NCBI RefSeq assembly: GCF_003342675.1
Contig: NZ_CP031148.1
Span: forward strand, 2,232,001-2,296,000
DNA from: Haloplanus rubicundus
Lineage (GTDB): Archaea; Halobacteriota; Halobacteria; Halobacteriales; Haloferacaceae
Direction of reading: 5' to 3'
Length of the DNA: 64,000 bases
The notes below the pieces were generated by a model. The model did no database searches and had not been told where the DNA came from. It saw only the letters and a list, made by a program, of their open reading frames with translations. Every line of letters starts with the position of its first letter. The first letter of the stretch is position 1. A program made the translations under genes and the position numbers. Of the stretch, positions 1 to 8,336 are shown in pieces.

Positions 1-380
1 AGTCCGGCGTCGGCGAGTTTCGAGAGGTGCCACGAGACGGTCGACTGGGCCTTCTCCAGTCGGTCGCTCAACTCGGTCGTCGAGAGTGGGCCATCGACGA
101 GGAGGTGGGCGAGAATGCGGCGACTGTACTCCCGCCGGAGCGCGTTCATCACGGTCCGGTCGGCGTCGTCGAACTCCGCAGCAGGGTAGTACCGCGTGTA
201 CTTGCCGTCCTCGGAGACGTCGATCAACCCTTCGTCGGCCAGCCAGCGGAGCTGGTACTGGAGCGTTCCCTGTGCGTAGTCGAGTTCGTCGAGTAGGGCA
301 CGGAAGTGACTGCCGGGGGTGTCGGCGATCTCCCGATAGATCGCTCGTCGAGATTCTAATTCGAGGTCGGGCTCCGGCAT
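1..380 (-). CDS. Double winged-helix transcriptional regulator (partial)
   Basis: The gene reads leftward from an ATG at 378-380 and runs off the left edge, so the C-terminus is missing. About 126 residues are visible. They hold two consecutive winged-helix units, residues about 6-55 (ending RWLADEGLIDVSEDGKYTRY) and about 70-126 (with SRRILAHLL and STVSWHLSKLADAGL). This is the ArsR/TrmB-like double-wHTH pattern also seen at 36658-37173. It should be a cytoplasmic DNA-binding regulator; the ligand is unknown. The small membrane protein gene at 384-671 ends 3 bases upstream, so the two form an operon. A near-perfect palindrome at 684-703, before the operon, is a possible autoregulatory operator. 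The fold is clear and the target is not. Confidence 0.85.
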   Translation of the reverse strand, partial: MPEPDLELESRRAIYREIADTPGSHFRALLDELDYAQGTLQYQLRWLADEGLIDVSEDGKYTRYYPAAEFDDADRTVMNALRREYSRRILAHLLVDGPLSTTELSDRLEKAQSTVSWHLSKLADAG

Positions 381-383
381 TGC

Positions 384-671
384 TCAGTCCCGTGTGAGCG
401 CGAGGAAGAACGCGACGAGGCCCCCGAGGATGAGGACTGCACTCCCGTGTTCGAGTAACTCGAGCGTCGCATACGGAACGTACGGAAGCAGGGGATATTC
501 GAGAAATACGACGAGGCCGTAGAGGGCGAACATCGCGTAGCCAGCGGTGACGATACCCATTCGGCGGTCGCGTTCGCGACGCCACGCCAGATAGCTGAGC
601 GCACTGAGCGCCGCGGCCACGAGGAAGATGCCGAGGCTGACGTACTGTTCGAGGAGTTGTGCGAGGGGCAT
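384..671 (-). CDS. Small three-helix membrane protein, partner of the wHTH regulator
   Basis: A 95-residue protein beginning MPLAQLLEQYV. The ORF extends further upstream, but this is the first ATG followed by plausible membrane-protein sequence. Three hydrophobic segments lie at about 9-29, 38-57 and 68-92, with a basic RRERDRR loop between the first two. There is no catalytic motif. Haloarchaeal genomes often pair a small membrane protein of this kind with a winged-helix regulator in one transcription unit (general knowledge). The tight spacing here, stop at 384 and next start at 380, agrees with that. A role in sensing or in tethering the regulator is inference. Confidence 0.75.
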   Translation of the reverse strand: MPLAQLLEQYVSLGIFLVAAALSALSYLAWRRERDRRMGIVTAGYAMFALYGLVVFLEYPLLPYVPYATLELLEHGSAVLILGGLVAFFLALTRD

Positions 672-979
672 ACGAGTCGAACGGACCGCGATGGATCGCG
701 GTCGAATTGTGGTGCACGAGGCGGCAATCGGGTAAAACGGTTGGCGTACAAGTGTCGAATTGGACGCCGATTCCTCGGCCGAGGCGCATCGAAATCGGTC
801 GAACCGATTGGGAGTTCCGTCGCGGCCCTCCATTGGGGCCGGTGTCAACGACGCCTCCGCACTCACGACGTCGACTCACCGTCGGCTGGTACGTAGCTTG
901 CAGGCTTCCCAACCGACACTGACGATGCATCCAGTAGCCGGTCTCCCAGTTGCCAGATCGTGATCCCCGTCACCAGTCG
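672..979. other. Intergenic stretch without a convincing gene
   Basis: About 308 bases between the stop of the small gene at 980 and the start of the gene at 671, both leftward. Besides the palindrome at 684-703 it holds a second inverted repeat at about 793-809 (aatcggt, cga, accgatt). Open frames crossing it are Arg/Pro/Ser-rich and look like non-coding GC-rich sequence. Confidence 0.5.
684..703. promoter_or_regulatory. Palindrome upstream of the wHTH operon, possible operator
   Basis: gaccgcgat, then gg, then atcgcggtc form an inverted repeat with 9-base arms. It sits 13-32 bases upstream of the ATG at 671, where the promoter or first transcribed bases of a leaderless haloarchaeal gene would be. 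A dimeric winged-helix repressor encoded by the same operon could bind here; that is inference. Confidence 0.35.
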
Positions 980-1150
980 TTACCACGATTCGAGTGGCCC
1001 ACCCGCAGTCACTCGAACGGCCGCCACGTATCGGTCGTGGACGACGCAGGCGGCGGTGGCGAGCAGTGCGGCCCCGATCTCGGCGACTCCGACCGGCCCG
1101 GCGAGGAGAGTGCCCGCACCGGTGAGGTAGACGAGCGAGAGCGACGCCAC
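980..1150 (-). CDS. Small membrane protein of about 56 residues
   Basis: A short leftward frame from a GTG at 1148-1150 to a TAA at 980-982. After MASLSLVYLTGAGTLL it is hydrophobic, with two membrane segments, residues about 2-18 and 22-40, and ends RVTAGGPLESW. Composition is normal for a haloarchaeal membrane protein, unlike the Arg-rich readings of the other frames. It starts 13 bases after the stop of the gene at 1163-1702, so the two are probably co-transcribed. Function unknown; the start is a best guess. Confidence 0.5.
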   Translation of the reverse strand: MASLSLVYLTGAGTLLAGPVGVAEIGAALLATAACVVHDRYVAAVRVTAGGPLESW

Positions 1151-1162
1151 GGCGTTCGTCGG

Positions 1163-1702
1163 TCACGACGAGTCGAGTCGGCTAGCCCCGTCTTCGTCGA
1201 CGGCCACGCTGTAGTTCCCCGAGAGCGTGCGGAACGTGGCGAACGAGTCCTCTGGGTGCTCGACTTGCGTCACGACGGCCCCGTCGAGGACGACTGTTAC
1301 CGTCCGGAAGTCGCCGGGAAGCGAGACGAGTGCGTCGAATGTGGTCTGCGGCGTACAATCCGCCGAGGGCTGGCCCTTCACCCCGTCGCCGGGCGCGACT
1401 TCGACGGTGAAGCGGTAGTGCCCCGGACTCGACTCCGTGAGATTCGCCCGAACGTTCACGTCGGTCACGTCGTGTGTGAACGTGAGATTGAGGGCCACCG
1501 TCCGCGTCTCTCCGCTAGGGGCCTGTCCGACCCAGCCGCCGGTCGCGGGGTTGCTCACACAACCCGTCCCAGTCGAAGTCGAGAACGTCGGCGAGGAGAC
1601 GCTCTGAGTCGGAACGAGCGCGGCACCGGCCGCTGCGCCCCCCGCCGCACCGACGATCAGACCGACGACGAGTCCGACAGCGAGAGCGAGTCTGGTGTCC
1701 AT
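1163..1702 (-). CDS. Exported or membrane-anchored hypothetical protein
   Basis: A 179-residue protein from an ATG at 1700-1702. The N-terminus MDTRLALAVGLVVGLIVGAAG is a hydrophobic, glycine-rich anchor or uncleaved signal to about residue 30. A Ser/Thr-rich stretch follows (about 33-46), then a soluble domain with alternating beta-like sequence such as TRTVALNLTFT and HYRFTVEVAPGDG. Two cysteines (in TGCVSN and ADCTPQ) could form an exported disulfide. No lipobox or enzymatic motif is seen. The domain is most likely outside the cell. No family recognised. Confidence 0.7.
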   Translation of the reverse strand: MDTRLALAVGLVVGLIVGAAGGAAAGAALVPTQSVSSPTFSTSTGTGCVSNPATGGWVGQAPSGETRTVALNLTFTHDVTDVNVRANLTESSPGHYRFTVEVAPGDGVKGQPSADCTPQTTFDALVSLPGDFRTVTVVLDGAVVTQVEHPEDSFATFRTLSGNYSVAVDEDGASRLDSS

Positions 1703-1908
1703 GCGTGGATAGTACGCGGAATCGGGATAAATAGCGTCGGAGGGCGAGTCTCAACTGCGATGCCAAGACGGAGTGTGTCTCCGCGTGGCTCGTTCAGTCC
1801 GTGTCGACGTTCCAGGGCCCCGTCTTCGAACTGGTCGGCGCGCTCTTCCGCCGAAAACAGTACTGGAAGAGGTCACTTGACGACAATTAGAAATCGCAAG
1901 TCGCGGGA

Positions 1909-3342
1909 CTAATCCCGATAGCGACCGCTTCCGACCTCCAGTTCGCCTTGCACGAAGTACCAGCCTTGGCCCGGGCCCAGCAGTTCCGTGTGGGCCCACT
2001 CGCGGTACTCGTTGCCCGTCCACTCGCCGGCGACCCACTCGTTGCGACCGTCGAGTTGCGCGGAGACGTACACCGTCGTGTCCTCGGGGGCTCCGTAGGT
2101 GGCGTACACGCGGGTGTCGTACTCGAAACAACGGTGGCGTTCCTGTTGACCATACCTGCACTCGACCCCCGTGCGGTTGAACTGCGGCGTGAGCAGTGGC
2201 TCCGTTCCGAACGGCGCTGCCGTATCGATACTCTCCTCGCTCGTGGCGGTCACGGAGAACGTGAAAGTGCCGTCGTCGACCACCCCCATCGAGGGGTTGG
2301 AGGGGTCGTACTGCGACTCGGGGATCGGTTCGCGCCACCCCATCGTTTCGTTCTCCACCTCACGGTAGTAGGCGCGCTGAACTTCGATACGGTCTGCACT
2401 GATGGCGAGCATCCGTCCGTGCTCCGTGTCGACGAGTTCGTAGGTGAAGTTCACACGCGCCGGGGTGACGTCGGACCCACGAATGGCGGGAGTCTCGCGG
2501 CTGTACTGGACGTCCTCGACGAACCGCTCGCCGAGTTCCGCGTCGCCGTTCGTCTCCGGAACCGGCACGTAAAACGTCGCGTTGGTCAGCGTCTGGTTTG
2601 TCGCGATCGTCACCTGATACTCGTAGGTACTCTGCTCTGATTGCTCGGCGCGTTGCTGGCCCAGCGCGTAGACGCCACCGAGCAGTAACGCGAAGACGAC
2701 GACGACGGCGACGACGCCGATACCGACACCACGCCAGTTGACGCTGCTGTCGGGGGCGCGCGTGACGTAGCGGTACCCGAGGACGGCGACACCGGCACCA
2801 GCGACGAATCCGATCGGAAGGGCGACGAGCAGCGACAACCAGATGAACGCTTCGAGCACGACGGCGACGACGACGGTGACGACGGCGAACGTCAGAATCC
2901 CGGCGACTAAGCTTCCGACGACGACGCTCCAGTTACGCTCGTGACCTTCACCCGCAGCGTCTTTGGACGGATGGGCGCCTGCGAGGAGACTGCCGAACGC
3001 ACCGCCGATGCTCGCAACGAGGACTTGCCCAATGGTGGCCGCAAGCGACAGCAGTGCAGCGATACCGAGGCCTGCGAGCGGCGTTTCCGGGCCGAACGGC
3101 AACTCGCCGAAGCGTGTGAAGAGAATCACGCCCGTGACGACGGTGCTGAGTGCTGCCATGACGACGCCAGCGACGGCACCCGCCACTAATCCCCCTTTAG
3201 TATCGTCGCGTTCGAGGTACCCCGCGACACCGCCACCCAACAGTGGCGCGACGAGGAGGACGAGTGGGACGAAGCCGAGCGCGGACCCAACCACGCCACC
3301 GATGACTCCGTTCTGGATGGTCTTGCGCGTCAGCAGAGACAT
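1909..3342 (-). CDS. Multi-pass membrane protein with large extracellular domain
   Basis: A 477-residue protein starting MSLLTRKTIQNGVIGGVVGS. Residues 1-230 contain about six hydrophobic segments with Gly/Val/Ala-rich helices and one short soluble loop (about 118-140, GAHPSKDAAGEGHERN). The N-terminal half resembles the glycine-rich DUF5518-type membrane modules of haloarchaea. Residues from about 240 on are soluble, acidic and contain several N-x-T/S sites and two close cysteine pairs (ECRYGQ and RHRCFEY), typical of exported domains. A TATA-like stretch lies about 27 bases upstream (about 3366-3375), which favours a leaderless transcript. Function unknown. Confidence 0.75.
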   Translation of the reverse strand: MSLLTRKTIQNGVIGGVVGSALGFVPLVLLVAPLLGGGVAGYLERDDTKGGLVAGAVAGVVMAALSTVVTGVILFTRFGELPFGPETPLAGLGIAALLSLAATIGQVLVASIGGAFGSLLAGAHPSKDAAGEGHERNWSVVVGSLVAGILTFAVVTVVVAVVLEAFIWLSLLVALPIGFVAGAGVAVLGYRYVTRAPDSSVNWRGVGIGVVAVVVVFALLLGGVYALGQQRAEQSEQSTYEYQVTIATNQTLTNATFYVPVPETNGDAELGERFVEDVQYSRETPAIRGSDVTPARVNFTYELVDTEHGRMLAISADRIEVQRAYYREVENETMGWREPIPESQYDPSNPSMGVVDDGTFTFSVTATSEESIDTAAPFGTEPLLTPQFNRTGVECRYGQQERHRCFEYDTRVYATYGAPEDTTVYVSAQLDGRNEWVAGEWTGNEYREWAHTELLGPGQGWYFVQGELEVGSGRYRD

Positions 3343-3466
3343 ATCTGAGATGACACTACGCGATTACAAAAATTTGAGCCGTAATGAGACCCACCAACTG
3401 AACAGTTGCTCGTTCGAATCGTAACCTCACTCTCCGCACCGCTGTCTGGGAGTCACACCTGTTTCG

Positions 3467-4291
3467 CTAGGGACGAACGAGCAGGCGTTCCGAACCGACG
3501 AGGATGACGAAGGCGACGAGAGCGGTCACCAAGAGCGGCACGAGTGGTTGTTGGTACGTTCCGAGTTGCCCTGCTTCCGCGAGCGACGAGACGATACCGA
3601 ACAGCGCCATGAGATTGTGGAAGAGGAGCGCACCGTAGAACGATCCGCCCACGAAGTAAATCAGGCCCGTTCCGACACCAACGACCGTGAGGAGGCCGAC
3701 CATCTCGAGCGAATTGAACGGCGGGCTATGTGCGACGTGGTACACTCCGAAGAGAACACTCGAGAGTACGAGCGCACTCCCGCGTGCGAGGTACTGATTC
3801 AGACCACGAGAGCGCAACAACGCTGCAACGCTTCCCCCAACGACGACCCAGCAGACGGCGACTTCGGCGATGGAGACCGGAAGCACCTGCGCAAACACGT
3901 TCATGACGACGACGGGGTCGGTCGTTGGCGGTTGCTGGAGTGCGTAGAGAGCGAATCCAATGATTCCTGCGAGGAGGACAGCCACGAGGGTACGAGGGAC
4001 CGAGCGGAAGCCGAGTTCTGCCCGGGAACTGAACTCGGAGTCGACGAATTCTCGGACGAGGAGTAGGGCGAGAATTGTTCCGACGAAGACGTTGGCAACC
4101 CCCGTGTACACGAGGCGGTCGGTCACGGCTTCGGGGTGGAGGAAGGTTTGAATGCGGCCTTCCAGCAGCCACGTGATCACCGTCCATGTGGCGTACGTTC
4201 CCAGAGCGACGAGCGCTTTCCCGAACGGAGAGAGGCCAGCGATAAGGGGGAGTCTCGGTGCGCTTCTCGCGAATCGGCCGATCGAGGTCAT
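3467..4291 (-). CDS. CPBP-like intramembrane protein lacking the first catalytic motif
   Basis: A 274-residue polytopic membrane protein with about eight hydrophobic segments. The C-terminal half resembles the CPBP (CAAX protease/bacteriocin-processing, ABI) family: an H-containing segment FGVYHVAHSPP and a later FHNLMALFG at the positions of motifs 2 and 3. The usual EExxxR motif is not present; the corresponding place reads SIAEVAVCWVVVGG, with one Glu and no Arg. It may be an inactive or divergent member. Two intact CPBP genes lie nearby at 6418-7302 and 9693-10589. It starts at an ATG at 4289-4291 after an AT-rich promoter-like region. Confidence 0.65.
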   Translation of the reverse strand: MTSIGRFARSAPRLPLIAGLSPFGKALVALGTYATWTVITWLLEGRIQTFLHPEAVTDRLVYTGVANVFVGTILALLLVREFVDSEFSSRAELGFRSVPRTLVAVLLAGIIGFALYALQQPPTTDPVVVMNVFAQVLPVSIAEVAVCWVVVGGSVAALLRSRGLNQYLARGSALVLSSVLFGVYHVAHSPPFNSLEMVGLLTVVGVGTGLIYFVGGSFYGALLFHNLMALFGIVSSLAEAGQLGTYQQPLVPLLVTALVAFVILVGSERLLVRP

Positions 4292-4393
4292 GGTTCATAT
4301 ACTATCGGGAATATCCATAGCAATTCAGTATAGTTCTCTTCGAGAGGAACGACGCGAAGTTGTCCGTGTCTCTGTGTTCGTTCCGTTACTATC

Positions 4394-4540
4394 AGTCAAG
4401 TTGCTACACATGCAATAGCCGCAGTGAGTGCGACACAGGTTGTACTGGACGCTATTGGCCCGTTCGCTGGGTACCTGATGGGAACGGTGCCCGACCCCGT
4501 CACAGCCGACTTCGAACGGACGACGATCGCGGTCGAGTGA
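4394..4540 (+). pseudogene. Possible remnant of a membrane protein C-terminus
   Basis: Between the genes at 4291 and 4545 a rightward frame ends at a TGA at 4538-4540. It reads as plausible haloarchaeal protein: THAIAAVSATQVV followed by LDAIGPFAGYLMGTVPDPV and an acidic end. There is no credible start, and the frame is closed by a TAG at 4331-4333. I read it as the tail of a degraded gene; chance coding-like sequence cannot be excluded. Confidence 0.25.
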
Positions 4541-4544
4541 CGGA

Positions 4545-5561
4545 TTATCGTTCCGGATCTCGCGATGGTTCGATCCATCTCGTCGGTACCAGTGCAGCCA
4601 GAAGCAGTACTGCTGGGCCGACGATGAACCCGGCCCACGTCACCAGAGTCGCCGCGCCTGCAACCGCAAGACCGATCCGCGTTCTGAACCCCAACACGAA
4701 ATCGTCGCGGAGCGTGAACCGTAGCACCCACCCGCCACACACCGCCGGGACGGCGATGAATACCGCCGTGACGAGCATTCCCGCCGTGGGGCCGATCGAA
4801 GACAACGCAATCCCCATCTGGACGAGCGTACTCACGCCCGTCCCGAGAACTAACGTTCCCGCGCCGATCAACCCGTAGCGAATTACTGGACGTGTCCAGC
4901 CATCGTGTCGTCGAGCGCGAAGCAGTACGGCACCACCGACAAGCGTGACGAGCCAGGGACCGGCGACGACGAGTGGATGCTGGCCTTCCCAGAGGTGGAC
5001 TCGAACGAGGTCGAACGGGACGGTTAGGTACTCGGCCGGCGAGAACTCCTCCTCGTAACCGATGGTTACGCCGACCGGACCGCTCGCGTTTCGGGGCGCG
5101 TAGACGGCCAGCAGGTACACCCCGCCCTCCTCGACGGTCCGCTCGACGCTGATCGTGTGATAGTTCGCGGATGGGGTGAACGGCTCGTAGGTCGCTGTGT
5201 CAGGACGGTCACCCTCGAACACCACCGCACCCATTCCCTCCGGTATGGACACTCCGCTCGGCACCCGATCGGTCCGATTCAACGACTCGCTCATCAGGAC
5301 TACCGAGGGGGTAAACTCACCGCTCGACGGCGTAAAGGTCCCGAATCGTAGCCGCTGTCCATCTCTGAGGGTCAATCTGTAGTACTTGACCTGTCCACGC
5401 TCTAGGCGGTCGTAGAACGACCACGATTTGGTCGCGTCCGGAACCGCAAGTGCCCGGTCGGGATCCGTGTTGTCGCCGGGAAACGCCGGCACGTGTGCGA
5501 GCGCTGGCGTCGCCACGAAGGTGAGCACGAGCACGACGATTGCAATCCGGGCGGCGTCCAT
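4545..5561 (-). CDS. Signal-peptide protein with N-terminal extracellular domain and C-terminal membrane helices
   Basis: I chose the ATG at 5559-5561 (338 residues), because from there MDAARIAIVVLVLTFVATPA forms a clean signal peptide with an ALA-H cleavage site; a longer frame adds 19 unconvincing residues. Residues about 25-200 form a soluble, probably extracellular beta-rich domain (SWSFYDRLERGQVKYYRL, YLLAVYAPRNASG). At least four membrane helices follow from about residue 210 to the end. The layout, an exported sensor-like domain on a membrane bundle, suggests a surface protein. No specific family recognised. It is divergent from the pseudogene at 5663. Confidence 0.7.
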   Translation of the reverse strand: MDAARIAIVVLVLTFVATPALAHVPAFPGDNTDPDRALAVPDATKSWSFYDRLERGQVKYYRLTLRDGQRLRFGTFTPSSGEFTPSVVLMSESLNRTDRVPSGVSIPEGMGAVVFEGDRPDTATYEPFTPSANYHTISVERTVEEGGVYLLAVYAPRNASGPVGVTIGYEEEFSPAEYLTVPFDLVRVHLWEGQHPLVVAGPWLVTLVGGAVLLRARRHDGWTRPVIRYGLIGAGTLVLGTGVSTLVQMGIALSSIGPTAGMLVTAVFIAVPAVCGGWVLRFTLRDDFVLGFRTRIGLAVAGAATLVTWAGFIVGPAVLLLAALVPTRWIEPSRDPER

Positions 5562-5662
5562 CTCTAACGCCGTCCCATTGGTCGCCAAGAGGCATAGATT
5601 CAGCGAGTACGGGTTCACGACTATGTCGTCAACGCGACTATCTTGAGTCAGGAGGCAATCGT

Positions 5663-6290
5663 ATGACCACAGCTGGGGAGCGTGATCAGTTCGAATCGGA
5701 CAACACGGCCTCGACGACGATGGGACGATGGCGGCGACGAATCGGACGGATGTTCGGGGTCGTACTCCTCGGTACCGTCTATTGGGTGCTAGTCCGTCCG
5801 CGAATGTTGAACTGGGGCGCGACGCCCGCGGAGGTTAGCCGGTCGCTCCCAGGTGACGACCTGCTCCCGAACGCAGACGCCGAGTCGACCATGGCTATAA
5901 CCATCGACGCCCCGCCCGACGCTATCTGGCCGTGGCTGCGTCAGCTCGGCCAAGAGCAAGGCGGATTCTACAGCTACGAGTGGGCAGAGAATCTCGTCGG
6001 ACTCGATATCCACAACGCGGAGCGGATCATTCCGGACTGGCAGACCCTCAAGATCGGCGATGCGGTCCGGCTCGGCCGTGCCGATCGACGAAACGACGAC
6101 ACGACTGCTCGTTCGCTCGCGGATCCGTCTGCCTGAGAACCCCGTGATCAGAGCCACCTCTCTCGCAGTCCTCGACCCGGTGTCGTCGCTGATGACCGAC
6201 GGGATGTTGCGGGGAATCCAGCGCCGAGCCGACCGACTCGTCGGGACGGAAACGGACGCGACGGGGAGTGGCCCGAACCGGGAGCGGTAA
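5663..6290 (+). pseudogene. Broken SRPBCC-family protein gene (frameshift with internal deletion)
   Basis: A good start (ATG at 5663, GGAGG at 5651-5655) opens a frame with one membrane anchor (about residues 30-50) and the start of an SRPBCC ligand-binding fold: TMAITIDAPPDAIWPWLRQL, then GQEQGGFYSYEWAENLVGLD and IGDAVRLG. The frame then turns to nonsense and stops at 6134-6136. From about 6080 a different frame gives the C-terminal part of the same family (VPIDETTTRLLVRSR, LRGIQRRADRL) and runs to the TAA at 6288-6290. The roughly 50 residues that normally lie between these parts are missing, so this is a deletion plus a frameshift, not a sequencing slip of one base. The product is probably non-functional. 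Confidence 0.75.
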
Positions 6291-6381
6291 CCGCGACACT
6301 CGGGGTTCCCGCCGCAGTCTCCCGTTACGTGGGCTCGGTCTATCGACCGGTTCCGACGATTCCTATCGTTCGAAAAACATA

Positions 6382-6387
6382 TTTATA
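6382..6387 (+). promoter_or_regulatory. TATA box of the CPBP gene
   Basis: tttata lies in an AT-rich stretch (aaaaacatatttatag) about 31 bases before the ATG at 6418, the distance expected for a leaderless or nearly leaderless archaeal transcript. Confidence 0.6.
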
Positions 6388-6417
6388 GTATACCCACCCG
6401 ATATCTGATGTGTCGAT

Positions 6418-7302
6418 ATGGTCTCTATGGGGAATTGGATACGAAGCCACCGCGTGGCGTCCTTCTTCCTTCTCGCGTACGCCATCTCCTGGAGTTTGGA
6501 CGCCGCGGTCTTGGTACTCGGAATGGAACCCTCCTGGACGCGATGGATCATCAGTGGATTCCTCAGCGCCCTCGGACCGGCAATCGCCGCGGGGATCGTC
6601 CTCTCCATCAGCGGTGAGAGTCTTCGGGGCTGGCTTAGGCGCGTCGTCCGCTGGCGTGTGCATCCGAAGTGGTACGCGGCGGCCATCGGGGTCCCCGTGA
6701 TCGTCGCGCTGGGGTCCGGTGCCGTCCTCCAACTGGTCGGCGGCCCGGTCGAGTTCGCGTCGTTCGCGTTCGATCCGGTTTCCCTGGGTATCGGAATCCT
6801 CCTCGGAACCACCATCGGCGGCGGTCAGGAGGAACTCGGCTGGCGTGGCTTCGCCCAACCCGAACTGCAGGAGCAGTACGGGGGACTGCGGGCCGCCGTA
6901 ATCGTCGGGGTACTCTGGGGTAGCTGGCACCTGCCGCTCTTTTTCGACCCGACGGTAATCCACTCGCAGTGGCCGCTGCAATCACAGCTCGCCTACTTCG
7001 TCGGTATCGTCGCGTTTTCGATCCTGATCGCGTGGGTGTACAACGGCTCCGGCGGAAGTATCCTCCTTGCGATGCTCATGCACGGGACGGAGAACGCTGC
7101 CGGCGGACTGGTCCCGCTGGATCTGGAGCGGGCGATCGTCGAAGGCGTTCCGGACTGGGTGGCTCTCGCGCCGATGAACGTCTCCCACGCCGTGTTCATG
7201 TGGCTGCTCGCCCTCGTGGCCATCGGCGCCACCGGGACGGGGTTGCTGGCTCGGCGTGAGATGCGGGAGCGTCGTGATTCGTCGACCACACGCGGCGTGT
7301 GA
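6418..7302 (+). CDS. CPBP family intramembrane metalloprotease
   Basis: A 294-residue protein with about eight membrane helices. It carries the full CPBP signature: GGQEELGWRGF (EExxxR motif) at about residue 137, WGSWHLPLF (motif 2) at about 164 and LMHGTENA (motif 3) near residue 220. Family members are membrane-embedded glutamate/histidine proteases or their relatives; the substrate here is unknown. The start at 6418 fits the TATA box at 6382; a second ATG three codons on is possible. The C-terminus ends in a charged RREMRERRD tail. It is a paralogue of the gene at 9693-10589, with the same motifs and similar spacing. Confidence 0.85.
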   Translation: MVSMGNWIRSHRVASFFLLAYAISWSLDAAVLVLGMEPSWTRWIISGFLSALGPAIAAGIVLSISGESLRGWLRRVVRWRVHPKWYAAAIGVPVIVALGSGAVLQLVGGPVEFASFAFDPVSLGIGILLGTTIGGGQEELGWRGFAQPELQEQYGGLRAAVIVGVLWGSWHLPLFFDPTVIHSQWPLQSQLAYFVGIVAFSILIAWVYNGSGGSILLAMLMHGTENAAGGLVPLDLERAIVEGVPDWVALAPMNVSHAVFMWLLALVAIGATGTGLLARREMRERRDSSTTRGV

Positions 7303-7355
7303 CTCCGGGGAACCGACCGGAACGCACAGCGCCTCCGAACCAACGTCCAAATCAG

Positions 7356-8279
7356 ATGCCGAACATCCACGAACTCCTCGATGTCGGAACCATACAAGTC
7401 AGTGCCCTCCTCCTGCGTGATGCGACGTTCTTCGCTCGATCGCTCGACTCACGACCGCTCGTCGAGGTGGCGAGTGAATCGGAGGCCACCGTCGACGACC
7501 TCGGTCGTGCTGGCGAGCGGTCCGTGACCGTCGACACACCGATCGGGACGTTCGAGACGGCGTATATGCCCTGGCAGTGGCGTGGCCCGGACTATCCGAC
7601 GCTCATCTATCACCACGGGAGTGGCGAGCGGCCGTTCGACTTCGGGCGGTTCAGTTCGAACTCGTTTCGGCGGTTGTTCGTCACGGCCGACGAAGCGATC
7701 CCGGCCAACGTCATCGCCGTCAGGGCTCCGTTCCACGACGGGTCGAACACGGAGTACGCCCGGGCGATGGGCGACCTCGAGAACTTCGTGGGGATGCTCT
7801 CCGCTTCGGTCGGCCTCATCGACGCGCTCGCGACACAGGCGAACGATCGTACCAGTTGCCCAGTCCTCGCTTCGGGTCTCAGCCTCGGTGGCTGGGCCGT
7901 CAACCTCCACCGGGCGTGCTTCGACATTGTCGACCGATACGTCCCGATCTTCGCCGGGGCGGCGCTCGGCGAGATGTTCGTCTCGTCCATCTATCGGAAG
8001 ATGACTGCCGAACCGGCTCGGAGACGGCCGGACTACCTCCGCGAGATACTCGATTTCGAGGCGGAGTTCAGTGCCGTCGGGACGGATGATTGTTCCCCAT
8101 TACTCGCCCGGTACGACCGTATCATCGAGTACGACCGACAACGCCCGGCCTACGCGGGAATGTCACTGTCCGTACTGGAGAACGGCCATGTCACTGGATC
8201 GCTTGCGACCGATCGGCTCCGCGAGCACGTCCTCTCAGTTCTCTCGACGTGTAGTACCGACCGGATCAGTCGCGAGTAG
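7356..8279 (+). CDS. Alpha/beta-hydrolase-like protein
   Basis: A 307-residue protein read from the ATG at 7356. A longer frame starts at a GTG overlapping the previous stop, but its extra 19 residues look untranslated. GLSLGG at about residue 175 is the nucleophile elbow (G-x-S-x-G); the strand before it (TLIYHHGSGE) resembles the oxyanion region. The candidate acid is in the 270s; the late ENGHVTGS provides a possible catalytic histidine. No signal peptide, so probably cytoplasmic. The substrate cannot be told from sequence. It lies downstream of the CPBP gene with a gap of about 50 bases. Confidence 0.7.
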   Translation: MPNIHELLDVGTIQVSALLLRDATFFARSLDSRPLVEVASESEATVDDLGRAGERSVTVDTPIGTFETAYMPWQWRGPDYPTLIYHHGSGERPFDFGRFSSNSFRRLFVTADEAIPANVIAVRAPFHDGSNTEYARAMGDLENFVGMLSASVGLIDALATQANDRTSCPVLASGLSLGGWAVNLHRACFDIVDRYVPIFAGAALGEMFVSSIYRKMTAEPARRRPDYLREILDFEAEFSAVGTDDCSPLLARYDRIIEYDRQRPAYAGMSLSVLENGHVTGSLATDRLREHVLSVLSTCSTDRISRE

Positions 8280-8281
8280 TA

Positions 8282-8316
8282 TCGAGCAGTCGCAAGCTCA
8301 ACCTCCGACTGCTCGA
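8282..8316. terminator. Inverted repeat between convergent genes, bidirectional terminator candidate
   Basis: tcgagcagtcg (8282-8292) and cgactgctcga (8306-8316) are perfect 11-base arms around a 13-base loop. The repeat lies directly after the stop at 8279 and before the convergent stop at 8337. No T-run follows, so it may act as an RNA 3'-end stabiliser instead of a classical terminator. Confidence 0.5.
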
Positions 8317-8336
8317 CGCTGGCCACGACAGTCTCC

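Noticed and set aside
950-1912. A 320-codon rightward open frame
   Set aside because: Arg/Glu/Gly-rich translation without domains. It is antisense to convincing genes at 980-1150 and 1163-1702 and follows from GC-rich codon usage.
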